Shown one piece after another: positions 41,831-50,055 of a stretch of DNA of 59,158 nucleotides. Both the position numbers and the translations under genes were made by a program. Where the stretch lies: assembly GCA_900544615.1 (NCBI GenBank), contig UQVS01000013.1, positions 1 to 59,158 of the forward strand, given 5' to 3'. The notes beneath the pieces were generated by a model, which was given only the letters and a program-made list of their open reading frames with translations, ran no database searches and was not told where the DNA came from. The number at the start of each line of letters is the position of its first letter. The stretch's first letter is position 1. Source of the stretch: an uncultured Oscillibacter sp. (lineage in GTDB: Bacteria > Bacillota > Clostridia > Oscillospirales > Oscillospiraceae).

Positions 41831-41861
41831 GGGAGGACAGAGCCGTCCTCCCTCATTTTTT
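41829..41861 (+). terminator. Terminator of the DUF1003 gene
   Basis: GAGGGAGGAC (41829-41838) pairs with GTCCTCCCTC (41845-41854), followed by A and T6. The left arm overlaps the stop codon. Confidence 0.9.
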
Positions 41862-41966
41862 GCTGTTTTTGCGCAACGCGGAATCCTCCTCCGCAAACCT
41901 GCGCGCTTTTGTTGAGATGCCTCTCCGGCGCGTAAAGCCCTTATACGTGCAAGACTCTATGTTGCT

Positions 41967-42614
41967 TTACAGGCGGAAGTGCTTTTTCAGCTTTTGATTT
42001 TCTCCCAGCACCAGCAATGTCAAATCTCCGTCCAGCACGGTTTCCGGTGAGATGTTCACATCGGTTTTGCCGTTCCGTTTTACGCCGAGGATGTTGACAC
42101 CGTATTTTCTGCGGATGTCCAGCTCGCCGATGCTATGCCCCTGCCAGTCCTCCGGCACGGCGACCTCGATAATGGCGTGCTGCTCGTCCAGCTCAATGTA
42201 GCTGAAAATATGGTTGGCGGTATAGCGGATGGCCGCCCACTTCGCCAGCTGCTTTTCCGGGTACGCCACCGCGTCTGCACCGTTTCGCAGCAGAAATTTC
42301 GCCTGCACGTCCCGTTCCGCGCGGGATACTACATAGTTTGCTCCCAGCTCCTTGAGCAGCGACGTCGTCTCCAGCGAATTCTGAAAATTCCCGCTGATGG
42401 TGACATAGCAGACATCGTAGTTGCTCACGCCCAGTGAGCGCAGAAAGTCCACGCGGGTGCTGTCACCGATCTGCGCGTTGGTGACGAAGGGCATACATTC
42501 ATTGACGCGCTCCTCGTCCTTGTCCACCGCCATCACCTGATGGCCCAGCTCATTGAGCTGTATGGCAAGATGCCGCCCGAAGCGGCCCAGTCCGATCAAT
42601 AATACCGTTTTCAT
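41967..42614 (-). CDS. ktrA: Potassium uptake regulatory subunit (KtrA/TrkA-type RCK protein)
   Basis: A 215-residue cytosolic gating subunit. The N-terminal RCK_N Rossmann domain binds ATP/ADP or NADH (VLLIGLGRFGRHLAIQLNEL, VMAVDKDEERVNEC); the C-terminal RCK_C domain (IIEVAVPEDWQGHSIGELDI, VNISPETVLDGDLTLLVLGE) is the c-di-AMP-binding type in Firmicutes. Length matches KtrA/KtrC. AAAGGAG precedes the ATG at 42614, 12 bases after the membrane subunit gene, so the two form an operon. Confidence 0.92.
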   Translation of the reverse strand: MKTVLLIGLGRFGRHLAIQLNELGHQVMAVDKDEERVNECMPFVTNAQIGDSTRVDFLRSLGVSNYDVCYVTISGNFQNSLETTSLLKELGANYVVSRAERDVQAKFLLRNGADAVAYPEKQLAKWAAIRYTANHIFSYIELDEQHAIIEVAVPEDWQGHSIGELDIRRKYGVNILGVKRNGKTDVNISPETVLDGDLTLLVLGENQKLKKHFRL

Positions 42615-42626
42615 CGTGTGCTCCTT

Positions 42627-43967
42627 TCAGCCTACGGTAATTTTCTCCTGCGGATAGCGGGCGCAAGTCAGATCATGCCCGGAGAATGCGGCGTAGATCA
42701 AGGTCAGCCCGCCGACGCGCCCGAAATACATCAGCAGGATGAGAATGCTCTGCGACAGGACTCCCAGCTGCGGCGTCAGCCCCAGCGTCAGGCCCACCGT
42801 ACCGGCGGCGGACGCTGTTTCATAGAGACAGGCACCGAGGGGAAGCTCCTCCGCTGTGCTGATGGCCGCCGCCCCCGCAAAGGTCAGCCCCAGATACAGC
42901 AGCAGAATGGCGGCGGCGTTGCGGACGGCGGAGTGTTCCAATCTGCGGTGGAAGAGCTGCAGATCCTCCCGCCTGCGGAAAGCGGCAACGGCGTTGGCAA
43001 TGAGAACTGCCAGCGTTGTGACCTTCATGCCGCCTGCTGTGGAGCCGGGGGCTCCGCCGGTGAGCATCAGCAGAATGGTGACCGCCTGCGAGGTATCGCT
43101 CATTTTCGTTAGATCAACCGTGTTGTAGCCGGCCGTCCGCGGCGTGACCGACTGAAAAAGGGAGGCCAATATCCGCTCTCCCACGGGGAGGTCCGTAAAG
43201 TCTGTCAGATAAAAGAGAAACGCCGGAATCGTGATCAAAAGCGCCGTCGCGCTGAGAATGACCTTGCTCTGCATCCGGTAACGCCGCAGGTGCAGACCGT
43301 GCGTACAGACATCGTCCCACGTCAGAAAGCCGATGCCGCCCATAATGATCAGCAGCATGATCACGATGTTGACCAGCGGGTCGGCGGCATACGCCGTCAG
43401 CGAGGGGTAGGGGGAATCCGTCCGCCCCAGAATATCGAAGCCCGCATTGCAGAATGCGGAAACGGAATGAAAAACGGACATCCATACGCCCCGCAGTCCA
43501 TAGTCCCGGCAAAAGGCTGGCAGCAGCGCCAGCGCGCCCAGCAGCTCGACCAGAAAGGTCCCCTTGAGGATAAATCTCGTCAGGCGCACGATGCCGCCCA
43601 CCGCGGGAGCGGAGATGGCGTCCTGCATAGCGCTGCGCTCTTTGAGCGTGATGTTCCGCCCGGCGAGCATCAGGAACGTCACCGCACCGGTGATCACGCC
43701 CAACCCGCCGATCTGGATCAGCAGCAAAATCACCGTCTGACCAAAGGCAGACCAGTAGCTGCCGGTATCCTGCACCACCAGCCCCGTCACGCAGACAGCG
43801 GAAGTGGAGGTAAACAGTGCCTCATGAAACGGCGTCCAGACCCGCTGTACTGTGGCGATAGGCAGCATCAGCACCAGCGCCCCCAGCAGGATCACACCCG
43901 CAAAGCCCAGGATCATGATTTGAAAAGAAGTCAGATGCCGCTTTAAGCGAAACACAATCTCCGTCAC
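42627..43967 (-). CDS. ktrB: Potassium uptake membrane subunit (KtrB/TrkH family)
   Basis: A 446-residue ion-translocating subunit with four repeated membrane-pore-membrane units. The pore loops show STSAVCVTGLVVQDTGSYWS, SAFCNAGFDILGR, PRTAGYNTVDL and ETASAAGTVGLTLGL, each with the selectivity-filter Gly. It forms a sodium-dependent K+ channel-transporter with KtrA. The GTG at 43967 is preferred because AAGGAGG lies eight bases upstream; the GTG at 43976 is one base from it. An extended -10 (TGCTATACT, minus strand, TATACT at 44017-44012) probably drives the pair. Confidence 0.92.
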   Translation of the reverse strand: MTEIVFRLKRHLTSFQIMILGFAGVILLGALVLMLPIATVQRVWTPFHEALFTSTSAVCVTGLVVQDTGSYWSAFGQTVILLLIQIGGLGVITGAVTFLMLAGRNITLKERSAMQDAISAPAVGGIVRLTRFILKGTFLVELLGALALLPAFCRDYGLRGVWMSVFHSVSAFCNAGFDILGRTDSPYPSLTAYAADPLVNIVIMLLIIMGGIGFLTWDDVCTHGLHLRRYRMQSKVILSATALLITIPAFLFYLTDFTDLPVGERILASLFQSVTPRTAGYNTVDLTKMSDTSQAVTILLMLTGGAPGSTAGGMKVTTLAVLIANAVAAFRRREDLQLFHRRLEHSAVRNAAAILLLYLGLTFAGAAAISTAEELPLGACLYETASAAGTVGLTLGLTPQLGVLSQSILILLMYFGRVGGLTLIYAAFSGHDLTCARYPQEKITVG

Positions 43968-44068
43968 ATCACACACCTCCTTGAAACAATGGTACTCTCA
44001 ATTTTCCGTACAGTATAGCACGATTTTTGCAATGTGTCTGTATGAATTCTGTAAAATTTTCAAGCGTG

Positions 44069-44121
44069 AAGTCTAGCTTTGCAGCCCAGAGGCGGGCTGC
44101 AAAGCCACGGTTGACAGACTT
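44069..44121. repeat. Long hairpin between the ktr operon and the LTA-synthase-like gene
   Basis: GCTTTGCAGCCC (44076-44087) and its exact complement (44094-44105) form a 12-base stem with a 6-base loop. AAGTCT (44069-44074) and AGACTT (44116-44121) can close it further out. No T-run follows on either strand. It lies upstream of the predicted ktrB -10 and of the LTA-synthase-like promoter, so its role is unclear. The 313-base gap 43968-44280 holds no gene. Confidence 0.65.
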
Positions 44122-44180
44122 TGGTGCATAGAATTCTCCGCGTGACCTGTAAACCTTTTCTGAATTTTTCACAAGAACCG

Positions 44181-44209
44181 TTGCCTTTTTCCAATATTTG
44201 CTCTAAAAT
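44181..44209 (+). promoter_or_regulatory. Sigma-A promoter of the LTA-synthase-like gene
   Basis: TTGCCT at 44181-44186, a 17-base spacer and TAAAAT at 44204-44209. Confidence 0.7.
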
Positions 44210-44280
44210 AAATTTTCCGTCAAATTCAGATAAAATTCTGCGGAGACTTTCCTCAAAAGCCTCCCAACAGGAGAAACGAT

Positions 44281-46944
44281 ATGCTTAAAGAAAAAACAGA
44301 CGATATGTCGATTGTAAATACAGTTCAAATACCTCACGCAGTCGAAACGACTTCTCCCATGTGCCGCAGCCTTTGGAAAACATGGTGGGAGAACCTCCTT
44401 CTCTTTTGCCTGACCGGCGTTTATGTAGAGCTGTGCCTGCATCTTTGCGTGTTCCGCTCGCTGGACCGGTACGCGGGATATCCTGTCCTGTTTGGCCTGC
44501 TGGGCGGTGCGCTCTGCACGCTGGTAGTCTCAAGCCTGCCAAAGATCCTGCGACAGATCACAGGGCTTCTACTGGTGGCAGCACAGGTGATGCTGGCTGA
44601 GATGCAGCTGGTCTATCATTGCATCTTCGGAGATTTCATGCCCGTCAGCCAGATCGGCATGGGCGGAAATGTGGTCGTCAATTTCAAGTCGCAGCTTCTC
44701 TATGGGATCCGCCAAAATCTGCTGAAGATCCTGCTCCTCCTGCTGCCGCTGGTTGTCGTGATCCTCTGCCTTGCCCTGCGGAGGGTACAGGCGCTGAGGT
44801 TCCGGCTGCGCTGGAAACAGGCTATGGCCTCCTTTGCCGTGCTCCTCGCACTGCTGCTGACGGTCACGGGACTTATGTACGCCGGACGGAATAAAACCTT
44901 CTCCGTCTATCATACCTTCACCAATGTGAACACCTCCACCGACAGCAGTTATAAAAAAATCGGTATGCTGGCCACCACGGCGCAGGAGCTTCGATACATG
45001 CTCTTCGGCGGCAGCGGCAGCATTACGATCACGCCGTCGTCCTTGAATATAAGCGATGTTCCGCGGACATACAGCAGCAACTCCTATAACGTGATCGAAA
45101 GCATCGATTTTACGGCTCTTGCAGACAGTACCGACAGCGATATTCTCAAGGCCACAGACGAGTATCTATCAAATGCAACACCCACCCGCAAAAACAACTA
45201 CACGGGACTTCTCAAGGACTATAACCTCATCACCATCTGCGCCGAAAGCTTCTGCCCGTGGTTTATCAGCGAGGAGCTGACGCCGACGCTCTATCAGCTG
45301 AGCCATACGGGCATCATCTTCGAGAACTATTACGGCACGTTCCAGTCCGTCACCACCAACGGCGAATACACGATGTGCATGGGGCTATATCCGGATATGT
45401 CCCGCACGAAGACGGATTCCAGCTTCAATGTGGCAGGCACCAACTACCTGCCGTTCTGCCTGGGCAATGCGCTCAAGGACATGGGCTATCAGACCTGGGC
45501 CTATCACGACTACATCGGGGATTTCTACAACCGAAACATCACCCATGCCAACATGGGCTATACCTTCAAGGCGGCGGATTCCGGTCTGGACGTGAAGATC
45601 GACTGGCCCTCCTCCGATCTGGAGATGATGGAGGCCTCTGTGGACGACTACATCAACAGCGGAGAGCCTTTCCACGCTTACTACATGACCTTCAGCGGCC
45701 ACTACCAGTATAACTGGGACAACGCCATGAGCGCCAAAAACCGCGACGCGGTGAAGGACCTGCCCTATTCCGAGCCGGTGAAGGCGTACATTGCCTGCAA
45801 TCTGGAGCTGGAATACGCACTGGAGTACCTGATGCAGCGGCTGGAGCAGGCTGGCGTTGCCGACAAGACCTGCATCGCCCTGACCAACGACCACTACCCC
45901 TACGGCCTGACCGAAGCGGAGTACAACGAGTTGGCCGGGCAGACGCTGGACACGACCTTTGAAAAGTACCGCAACAGTTTTATCTGCTATGTCCCCGGTC
46001 TTTCGGAGAACATCGTGGTAGACGAATACTGCTCCACGGCAGACATTCTGCCGACGCTGCTGAACCTCTTCGGTGTGGACTATGATTCCCGCCTGCTGGC
46101 GGGCACCGATGTACTCTCCAGCGGCCTCCATGCAGCGGTGCTGTCGGATAAGTCCTTTCTGACGAAGACCTTCCGCTATGACGCCGGTACGGAAACCGTG
46201 ATCCCCGCCGACGAGAATACCACAGTCTCCGACGAGCTGGCGGAAGCCTACCGGCTCTATGTGGACAGCCGGTTCCAACTCTCCGGCAACATTCTCAACA
46301 GCGATTACTACGCCCACGTCTTTTCCAAAGAGTCCAGCGGCGGGAGCCTTGAGGACACGGTGGTATTCACGGACATCAAGAGCATCTTCAATCAGGCCAG
46401 CGTCCTCTACATGTACCGCAAAGGCTATGTGGATCCGGAAACACCGGACACCTTCGGCGGCAAGGCCACGGCAAGGCTGGGCGAGTTTATCGATGTGCTC
46501 TACCGCATCGCGGGCCGGCCGGAAACGGACAACACCGCTCTTCCGGCTGACTACGAGAACGAGGAATTCAACGCGGCCCATCCCTATTATAACGCCATCT
46601 GCTGGGCCTATCAGGCAAGACTGCTCCGGCAAAATGATCCCAATACTGAATGTGATGACAAGGTGAACTATCAGACGGCGTGCGTACTGATCCGCCGCTA
46701 CGCGATCATGGCAGGCGTCGATACCGACGTGGATCAGACGCAGCTGTGGCAGATCTTTCGGGATGACCCTGATCTTAGCAGAGAGGCGGCCAAGGCGATG
46801 CTCTGGTGCGATGAGAGGGACATCACCACCCGGGACAGCAACCTTGACGAGCTGCTGGCATCCGCTGGCACCCGCATCAGCCGCTACCAGATGACGTCGT
46901 TCCTGTTCTATCTTTGTACCTATGAGCTGGATATGGACAGCTGA
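44281..46944 (+). CDS. Lipoteichoic-acid-synthase-like phosphotransferase with SLH-like C-terminus
   Basis: An 887-residue membrane enzyme of the alkaline-phosphatase superfamily. Residues about 35-200 hold five membrane helices. The extracellular catalytic domain starts near 315: LITICAESFCPWF (metal Glu), ENYYGTFQSVTTNGEYT with the probable nucleophile Thr (about 355), MTFSGHYQYN and CIALTNDHYPYG (metal Asp-His, about 535). LTA synthase uses this layout to polymerise glycerol phosphate. From about residue 700 the sequence changes to SLH-like repeats (ASVLYMYRKGYVDPETPDTF, EFIDVLYRIAGRPETDN, ICWAYQARLLRQ), which ordinary LtaS (about 650 residues) lacks. CAGGAG precedes the ATG. Confidence 0.85.
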   Translation: MLKEKTDDMSIVNTVQIPHAVETTSPMCRSLWKTWWENLLLFCLTGVYVELCLHLCVFRSLDRYAGYPVLFGLLGGALCTLVVSSLPKILRQITGLLLVAAQVMLAEMQLVYHCIFGDFMPVSQIGMGGNVVVNFKSQLLYGIRQNLLKILLLLLPLVVVILCLALRRVQALRFRLRWKQAMASFAVLLALLLTVTGLMYAGRNKTFSVYHTFTNVNTSTDSSYKKIGMLATTAQELRYMLFGGSGSITITPSSLNISDVPRTYSSNSYNVIESIDFTALADSTDSDILKATDEYLSNATPTRKNNYTGLLKDYNLITICAESFCPWFISEELTPTLYQLSHTGIIFENYYGTFQSVTTNGEYTMCMGLYPDMSRTKTDSSFNVAGTNYLPFCLGNALKDMGYQTWAYHDYIGDFYNRNITHANMGYTFKAADSGLDVKIDWPSSDLEMMEASVDDYINSGEPFHAYYMTFSGHYQYNWDNAMSAKNRDAVKDLPYSEPVKAYIACNLELEYALEYLMQRLEQAGVADKTCIALTNDHYPYGLTEAEYNELAGQTLDTTFEKYRNSFICYVPGLSENIVVDEYCSTADILPTLLNLFGVDYDSRLLAGTDVLSSGLHAAVLSDKSFLTKTFRYDAGTETVIPADENTTVSDELAEAYRLYVDSRFQLSGNILNSDYYAHVFSKESSGGSLEDTVVFTDIKSIFNQASVLYMYRKGYVDPETPDTFGGKATARLGEFIDVLYRIAGRPETDNTALPADYENEEFNAAHPYYNAICWAYQARLLRQNDPNTECDDKVNYQTACVLIRRYAIMAGVDTDVDQTQLWQIFRDDPDLSREAAKAMLWCDERDITTRDSNLDELLASAGTRISRYQMTSFLFYLCTYELDMDS

Positions 46945-47084
46945 GCATGCGGCGCAGATCCTGCCGGAGAAGTGTTCCGCGACCGATTCGCAAAAAGAGT
47001 CGCCTTTCTCGGCTGTGTACCGGAAGATACCCATTCGATGCCGCACTACGCTTAATGTTGGAATAAGTAAACATACTCACAAGC

Positions 47085-47160
47085 ATTACACTCAGTGTAG
47101 ACCTAATGTAGATTCAGATCATTCTGTGTTTACGAAAGTTTACATTGAGTGTAATTTTTT
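47085..47160 (+). terminator. Long-stem terminator-like element after the LTA-synthase-like gene
   Basis: ATTACACTCA (47085-47094) is exactly complementary to TGAGTGTAAT (47146-47155). The pairing continues inward through GTGTAGA with TTTACAT to about 17 base pairs with two G-U, leaving a loop of about 37 bases. T6 ends the element at 47160. TACACTCAGTGTA within the left arm is itself a 13-base palindrome and TGTAGA recurs at 47096 and 47107, so it may also hold operators for the HTH gene at 47261. No gene lies in 46945-47260. Confidence 0.55.
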
Positions 47161-47260
47161 CTGCATTGAATGGGTGGTCAAACAGGGCCGGTTTTCTACA
47201 TTTATTACGAAGGGATGAGACATCCACCCCCCTATTCTCACACGAAAGAAGGAATTGCAT

Positions 47261-47683
47261 TTGAGCAAACGAAAACACGGACCTACGATTGTACCGGTCT
47301 TATCCGCCAAGGTGGATAACAAAGAAAAACGATTCATTCAGGTTGGAAACTCACTGCTCCTCTCCAAGCAGTTCCATGTGCTCAGCACCGGCAGCCGGTT
47401 TCTCTATTTCTGCATGGCCATGGAGAGCGGCGGAAGGAAGAATTTCATTCTTCCACAAAAGGACGCAAAAAAGTACGGGATTGCGCCTTCCAGCCTGCGG
47501 AAGCACATCAACGAGCTGGAAGCTGCCCGTTTTATCAGGGTCTATTCCGGGAAGCCGACACGTGAGCCAAACCGATATGAATTTTGTCAGGGGTGGAAGC
47601 TGCCGCCATCGCCCCTTTATTCGCATACCCCCATGGCTATATGTAGTAAATCTGTCTCGGATGGAAACAAGGGCGAGCCGTAA
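47261..47683 (+). CDS. Winged-HTH protein of the integrative-element relic
   Basis: A protein of about 140 residues starting at TTG 47261, seven bases after AAGG. The core SNSLLLSKQFHVLSTGSRFL-type opening, with the later KKYGIAPSSLRKHINELEAA and RFIRVYSGKPTREPNRYEFC, is a winged helix-turn-helix seen in small proteins of Firmicutes integrative elements and replication modules. It likely binds DNA as a regulator or replication helper. The C-terminal 25 residues look irregular. It precedes other element genes (DUF6100-like, xis, int). Confidence 0.6.
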   Translation: MSKRKHGPTIVPVLSAKVDNKEKRFIQVGNSLLLSKQFHVLSTGSRFLYFCMAMESGGRKNFILPQKDAKKYGIAPSSLRKHINELEAARFIRVYSGKPTREPNRYEFCQGWKLPPSPLYSHTPMAICSKSVSDGNKGEP

Positions 47684-47816
47684 AAAATCTCACTGGTTAT
47701 GTCTTTTAGAATGAGTGCCGGCTGACAGAACGGAGGTTACTTGTGCTGTTTTGATACAAGATTGGCATTTCTCTTGCGCAAAAATGAACCAGCCGAAATG
47801 AATGAAAGGATACAAA

Positions 47817-48389
47817 ATGGATCAATTCAGTTTCCATAGCAGGAAGATTCTTTTAGAGGCTGTCCGCTCCGCGGAGGACGCAGCCATCCAGCTCCGGCAG
47901 TACGCAGCGGCAACGCTGCCGCCCGTGTGGGAGATTCCCAAAATAAGTGGTGACGCCGGTTTTCCTGTCTCTATTGAGATCACTGCGGAAGGCTGGCTGA
48001 GAATGGAGCTTCCCTGCGTCATGCCGCGGCGAAAGGACAATGACCGATCCCGCCTCCTGGCAGGACTGCTGCGGAATGCGATTCATCGGGCATTTCCGAA
48101 GCACGATCAGCCGAGATTTTACACCTGCGTACTGGTGTATGAACACATCTACGATCTCAGCCAAAGCAGGCGCTTTATCGACCACGATAACCTGGAGCTG
48201 AAGCATTGTCAGGATGTGCTGGAAGCAGCCTTCCTGACCAACGACACCTCAGCGCTCTGCTCTGCGTTTCAATGCAGTCATCGGGGCCCGCAAGACAGCG
48301 CCCGCATTTGGATACTGACGCCGGAGCAATTTCTCGAATGGCTGAAAAAACACCGTGAATGTTGGAATGGCAGCACCGAAAATAGGTAA
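47817..48389 (+). CDS. DUF6100-like protein of the integrative-element relic
   Basis: A 190-residue protein starting at ATG 47817, seven bases after AAAGG. The stretch VSIEITAEGWLRMELPCVMP and the later VLVYEHIYDLSQSRRFIDHD followed by WILTPEQFLEWLK resemble DUF6100-type proteins common in mobile elements of gut Firmicutes. Their role is unknown. No catalytic motif, signal or membrane segment is visible. It follows the winged-HTH gene and precedes an untranslated stretch and xis. Confidence 0.55.
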   Translation: MDQFSFHSRKILLEAVRSAEDAAIQLRQYAAATLPPVWEIPKISGDAGFPVSIEITAEGWLRMELPCVMPRRKDNDRSRLLAGLLRNAIHRAFPKHDQPRFYTCVLVYEHIYDLSQSRRFIDHDNLELKHCQDVLEAAFLTNDTSALCSAFQCSHRGPQDSARIWILTPEQFLEWLKKHRECWNGSTENR

Positions 48390-48743
48390 GAGACAACCCG
48401 AAAACGCCTACCAATTCCTGTTCAAATGGCAGTGCGGATTTTCAGTGTTCTGTAGCAGAGGAAAACCCTTGCGGCGCAAGGACTCTCGGCCTTAAAAACG
48501 GTCGGGGGTAGGTTTTATAGGGTAAGGACTTTGGATAACGGTAAAGAGACCGTTCCGGCAGTCTGAGATAAGTATGTTGTAAAACGGATCTGCAACACAG
48601 GACCCAATCTGATCACGATCCCAGACAAATGGCTGCTGGACTTGGATACGGAAAGAGATGATAGCTCAGACGAACTCTTACTTTCCCCAAATGCTACGTT
48701 TCTAAGTCAACAGTCCGGAATGTAACACACAGGTGGTAACAGT
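48390..48743 (+). other. Structured, mostly non-coding stretch inside the element relic
   Basis: It contains small hairpins (CCTTG-CGGCG-CAAGG at about 48469-48483; AACGGT-AAAGAG-ACCGTT at about 48537-48554) and a short open frame, 48567-48725, without a start codon. The frame reads VVKRICNTGPNLITIPDKWL and ends QQSGM. It looks like the tail of a deleted gene of unknown family just upstream of xis. Confidence 0.45.
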
Positions 48744-48947
48744 ATGGTCGAGGAATTGCAAGTGCCGATCCATCTCAAAGTGACGCTGACGATTAAGGAA
48801 GCCGCAGCATACAGCAACATTGGGATCAACAAGATCGAGAGTATGCTACGCAGTCCGAATTGCCCGTTTGTTCTCTATGTTGGGTCCAAAAAGCTGGTCA
48901 AACGCAGGGAGTTTGAGCAATATATCAGCCATAAGTTGATGATTTGA
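48744..48947 (+). CDS. xis: Tn916-type excisionase
   Basis: A 67-residue basic protein matching the Tn916 Xis pattern: VPIHLKVTLTIKEAAAYSNI, GINKIESMLRS and KKLVKRREFEQYIS. Xis bends DNA at the element ends and steers the integrase toward excision. It lies 92 bases upstream of the integrase gene in the usual xis-int order. CACAGGTGGTAACAGT precedes the ATG. With the integrase broken, it has no partner in this window. Confidence 0.85.
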   Translation: MVEELQVPIHLKVTLTIKEAAAYSNIGINKIESMLRSPNCPFVLYVGSKKLVKRREFEQYISHKLMI

Positions 48948-49039
48948 CGGTAATTTCACTATTGAGAAAAGAAAGCTCGTGTGCTACAATCACATTGTTG
49001 CATAGGGCTTTTTTCTCTTTTTGAGAAAGGAGGCTCTAA

Positions 49040-49943
49040 ATGGGCAAGAGTTTGCGAGGCAAAGAATGTGGCAAGGGTATCTGCCAAAGAAAGGACGGTT
49101 TATATAGCGCAAGATTTGTGACCAAAACCGGGAAGCGCCAGGCAAGTGCTTCTCCTCACTTCCGGAAGCACGAAATTGGCTGGACGATGCCAAGTATGCA
49201 GATAAGCACGAAAATATATTTGTTCCGCCAGATATGACGGTAGACGTGTGGTTTGAGTTTTGGATCGCTCATATCGTTGGGGATCTGGCTCCCAATACTC
49301 ACAGAAATTTATGGAAGCGGCCAAACGCTCCCACAACTATGTGCAGTATGCCCTGATTTTAGAAACAGGGCTGCGGACAGGTGAAGTGATCGGGCTGACA
49401 TGGGATGCGATAGATTTCCAGAATCGGACGCTGACGGTCAACAAAACCTTGGAGTACCGCCACAAGCAGCACTTTTGGCGTGCAGGACCTCCGAAAACAC
49501 AGCAAAGCTACCGCACAATACCGTTGACGGATCGGGCTTATGAAATCCTCAAAGGTATTTGGAACAGCCGCCCGGAGCAAAAGGAGTCACCGACGCTGGA
49601 CAAAACGCTTGAGTACATAGACAGACGTACAGGCGTTTCTTCTCGGCTTGTCATGCGCGATCTTGTCTTTATCAACTGGCGAACAGGAGAGCCAGCGAAG
49701 AACAGTTCCTATGATACCCACTTATATAAGCTCTGCGATGAAGCAGGGATCAAACACTTTTGTATGCACGCCCTGCGACATACCTATGCTACAAGAGCAA
49801 TCGAAAGCGGGATGCAGCCAAAAGTACTGCAAAAATTGCTCGGTCATGCCAGCATCAAAACGACGATGGATCGGTATGTTCATGTGACTGCCGAATCGCT
49901 GGATTATGCCATCAAGCAATTTCAGCAAAATGGTATAGTCTGA
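49040..49943 (+). pseudogene. int: Tn916-type tyrosine integrase, frameshifted and internally deleted
   Basis: It starts MGKSLRGKECGKGICQRKDG behind GAAAGGAGG. The N-terminal arm domain changes frame near 49150 (LPEARNWLDDAKYADKHENI, then DMTVDVWFEFWIAHIVGDLA). After LAPNTHRN (about 49305) the core-binding domain is missing, and the frame resumes at KFMEAAKRSHNYVQYALILE. The catalytic domain is complete: TGLRTGE (Arg), the Lys hairpin, HALRHTYATR (His-x-x-Arg), LGHASIKTTMDRYVHV (His and the Tyr nucleophile). Intact relatives have about 390 residues. The gene can no longer make a working recombinase. Confidence 0.88.
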
Positions 49944-49968
49944 TAAAATCCAATAAAGCCAAATGCGG

Positions 49969-49990
49969 AAATGGTGTAAAAATGGTGTAA
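49969..49990. repeat. Tandem 11-base repeat after the integrase gene
   Basis: AAATGGTGTAA occurs twice head to tail (49969-49979 and 49980-49990), 25 bases past the integrase stop, in the place where an attachment site would lie. CCTTGA-AAA-TCAAGG follows at 50017-50031, just before ychF. Confidence 0.7.
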
Positions 49991-50055
49991 CAGCCAAGAC
50001 ACCAAACGCTGAAACCCCTTGAAAATCAAGGAAAATCGAAGGAGAATGAGTACAA

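Noticed and set aside
43968..44280. A c-di-AMP (ydaO) riboswitch ahead of ktrB
   Set aside because: The hallmark GGGGAACC/CCGAAT segments are missing; only a simple hairpin is seen, apparently upstream of the promoter.
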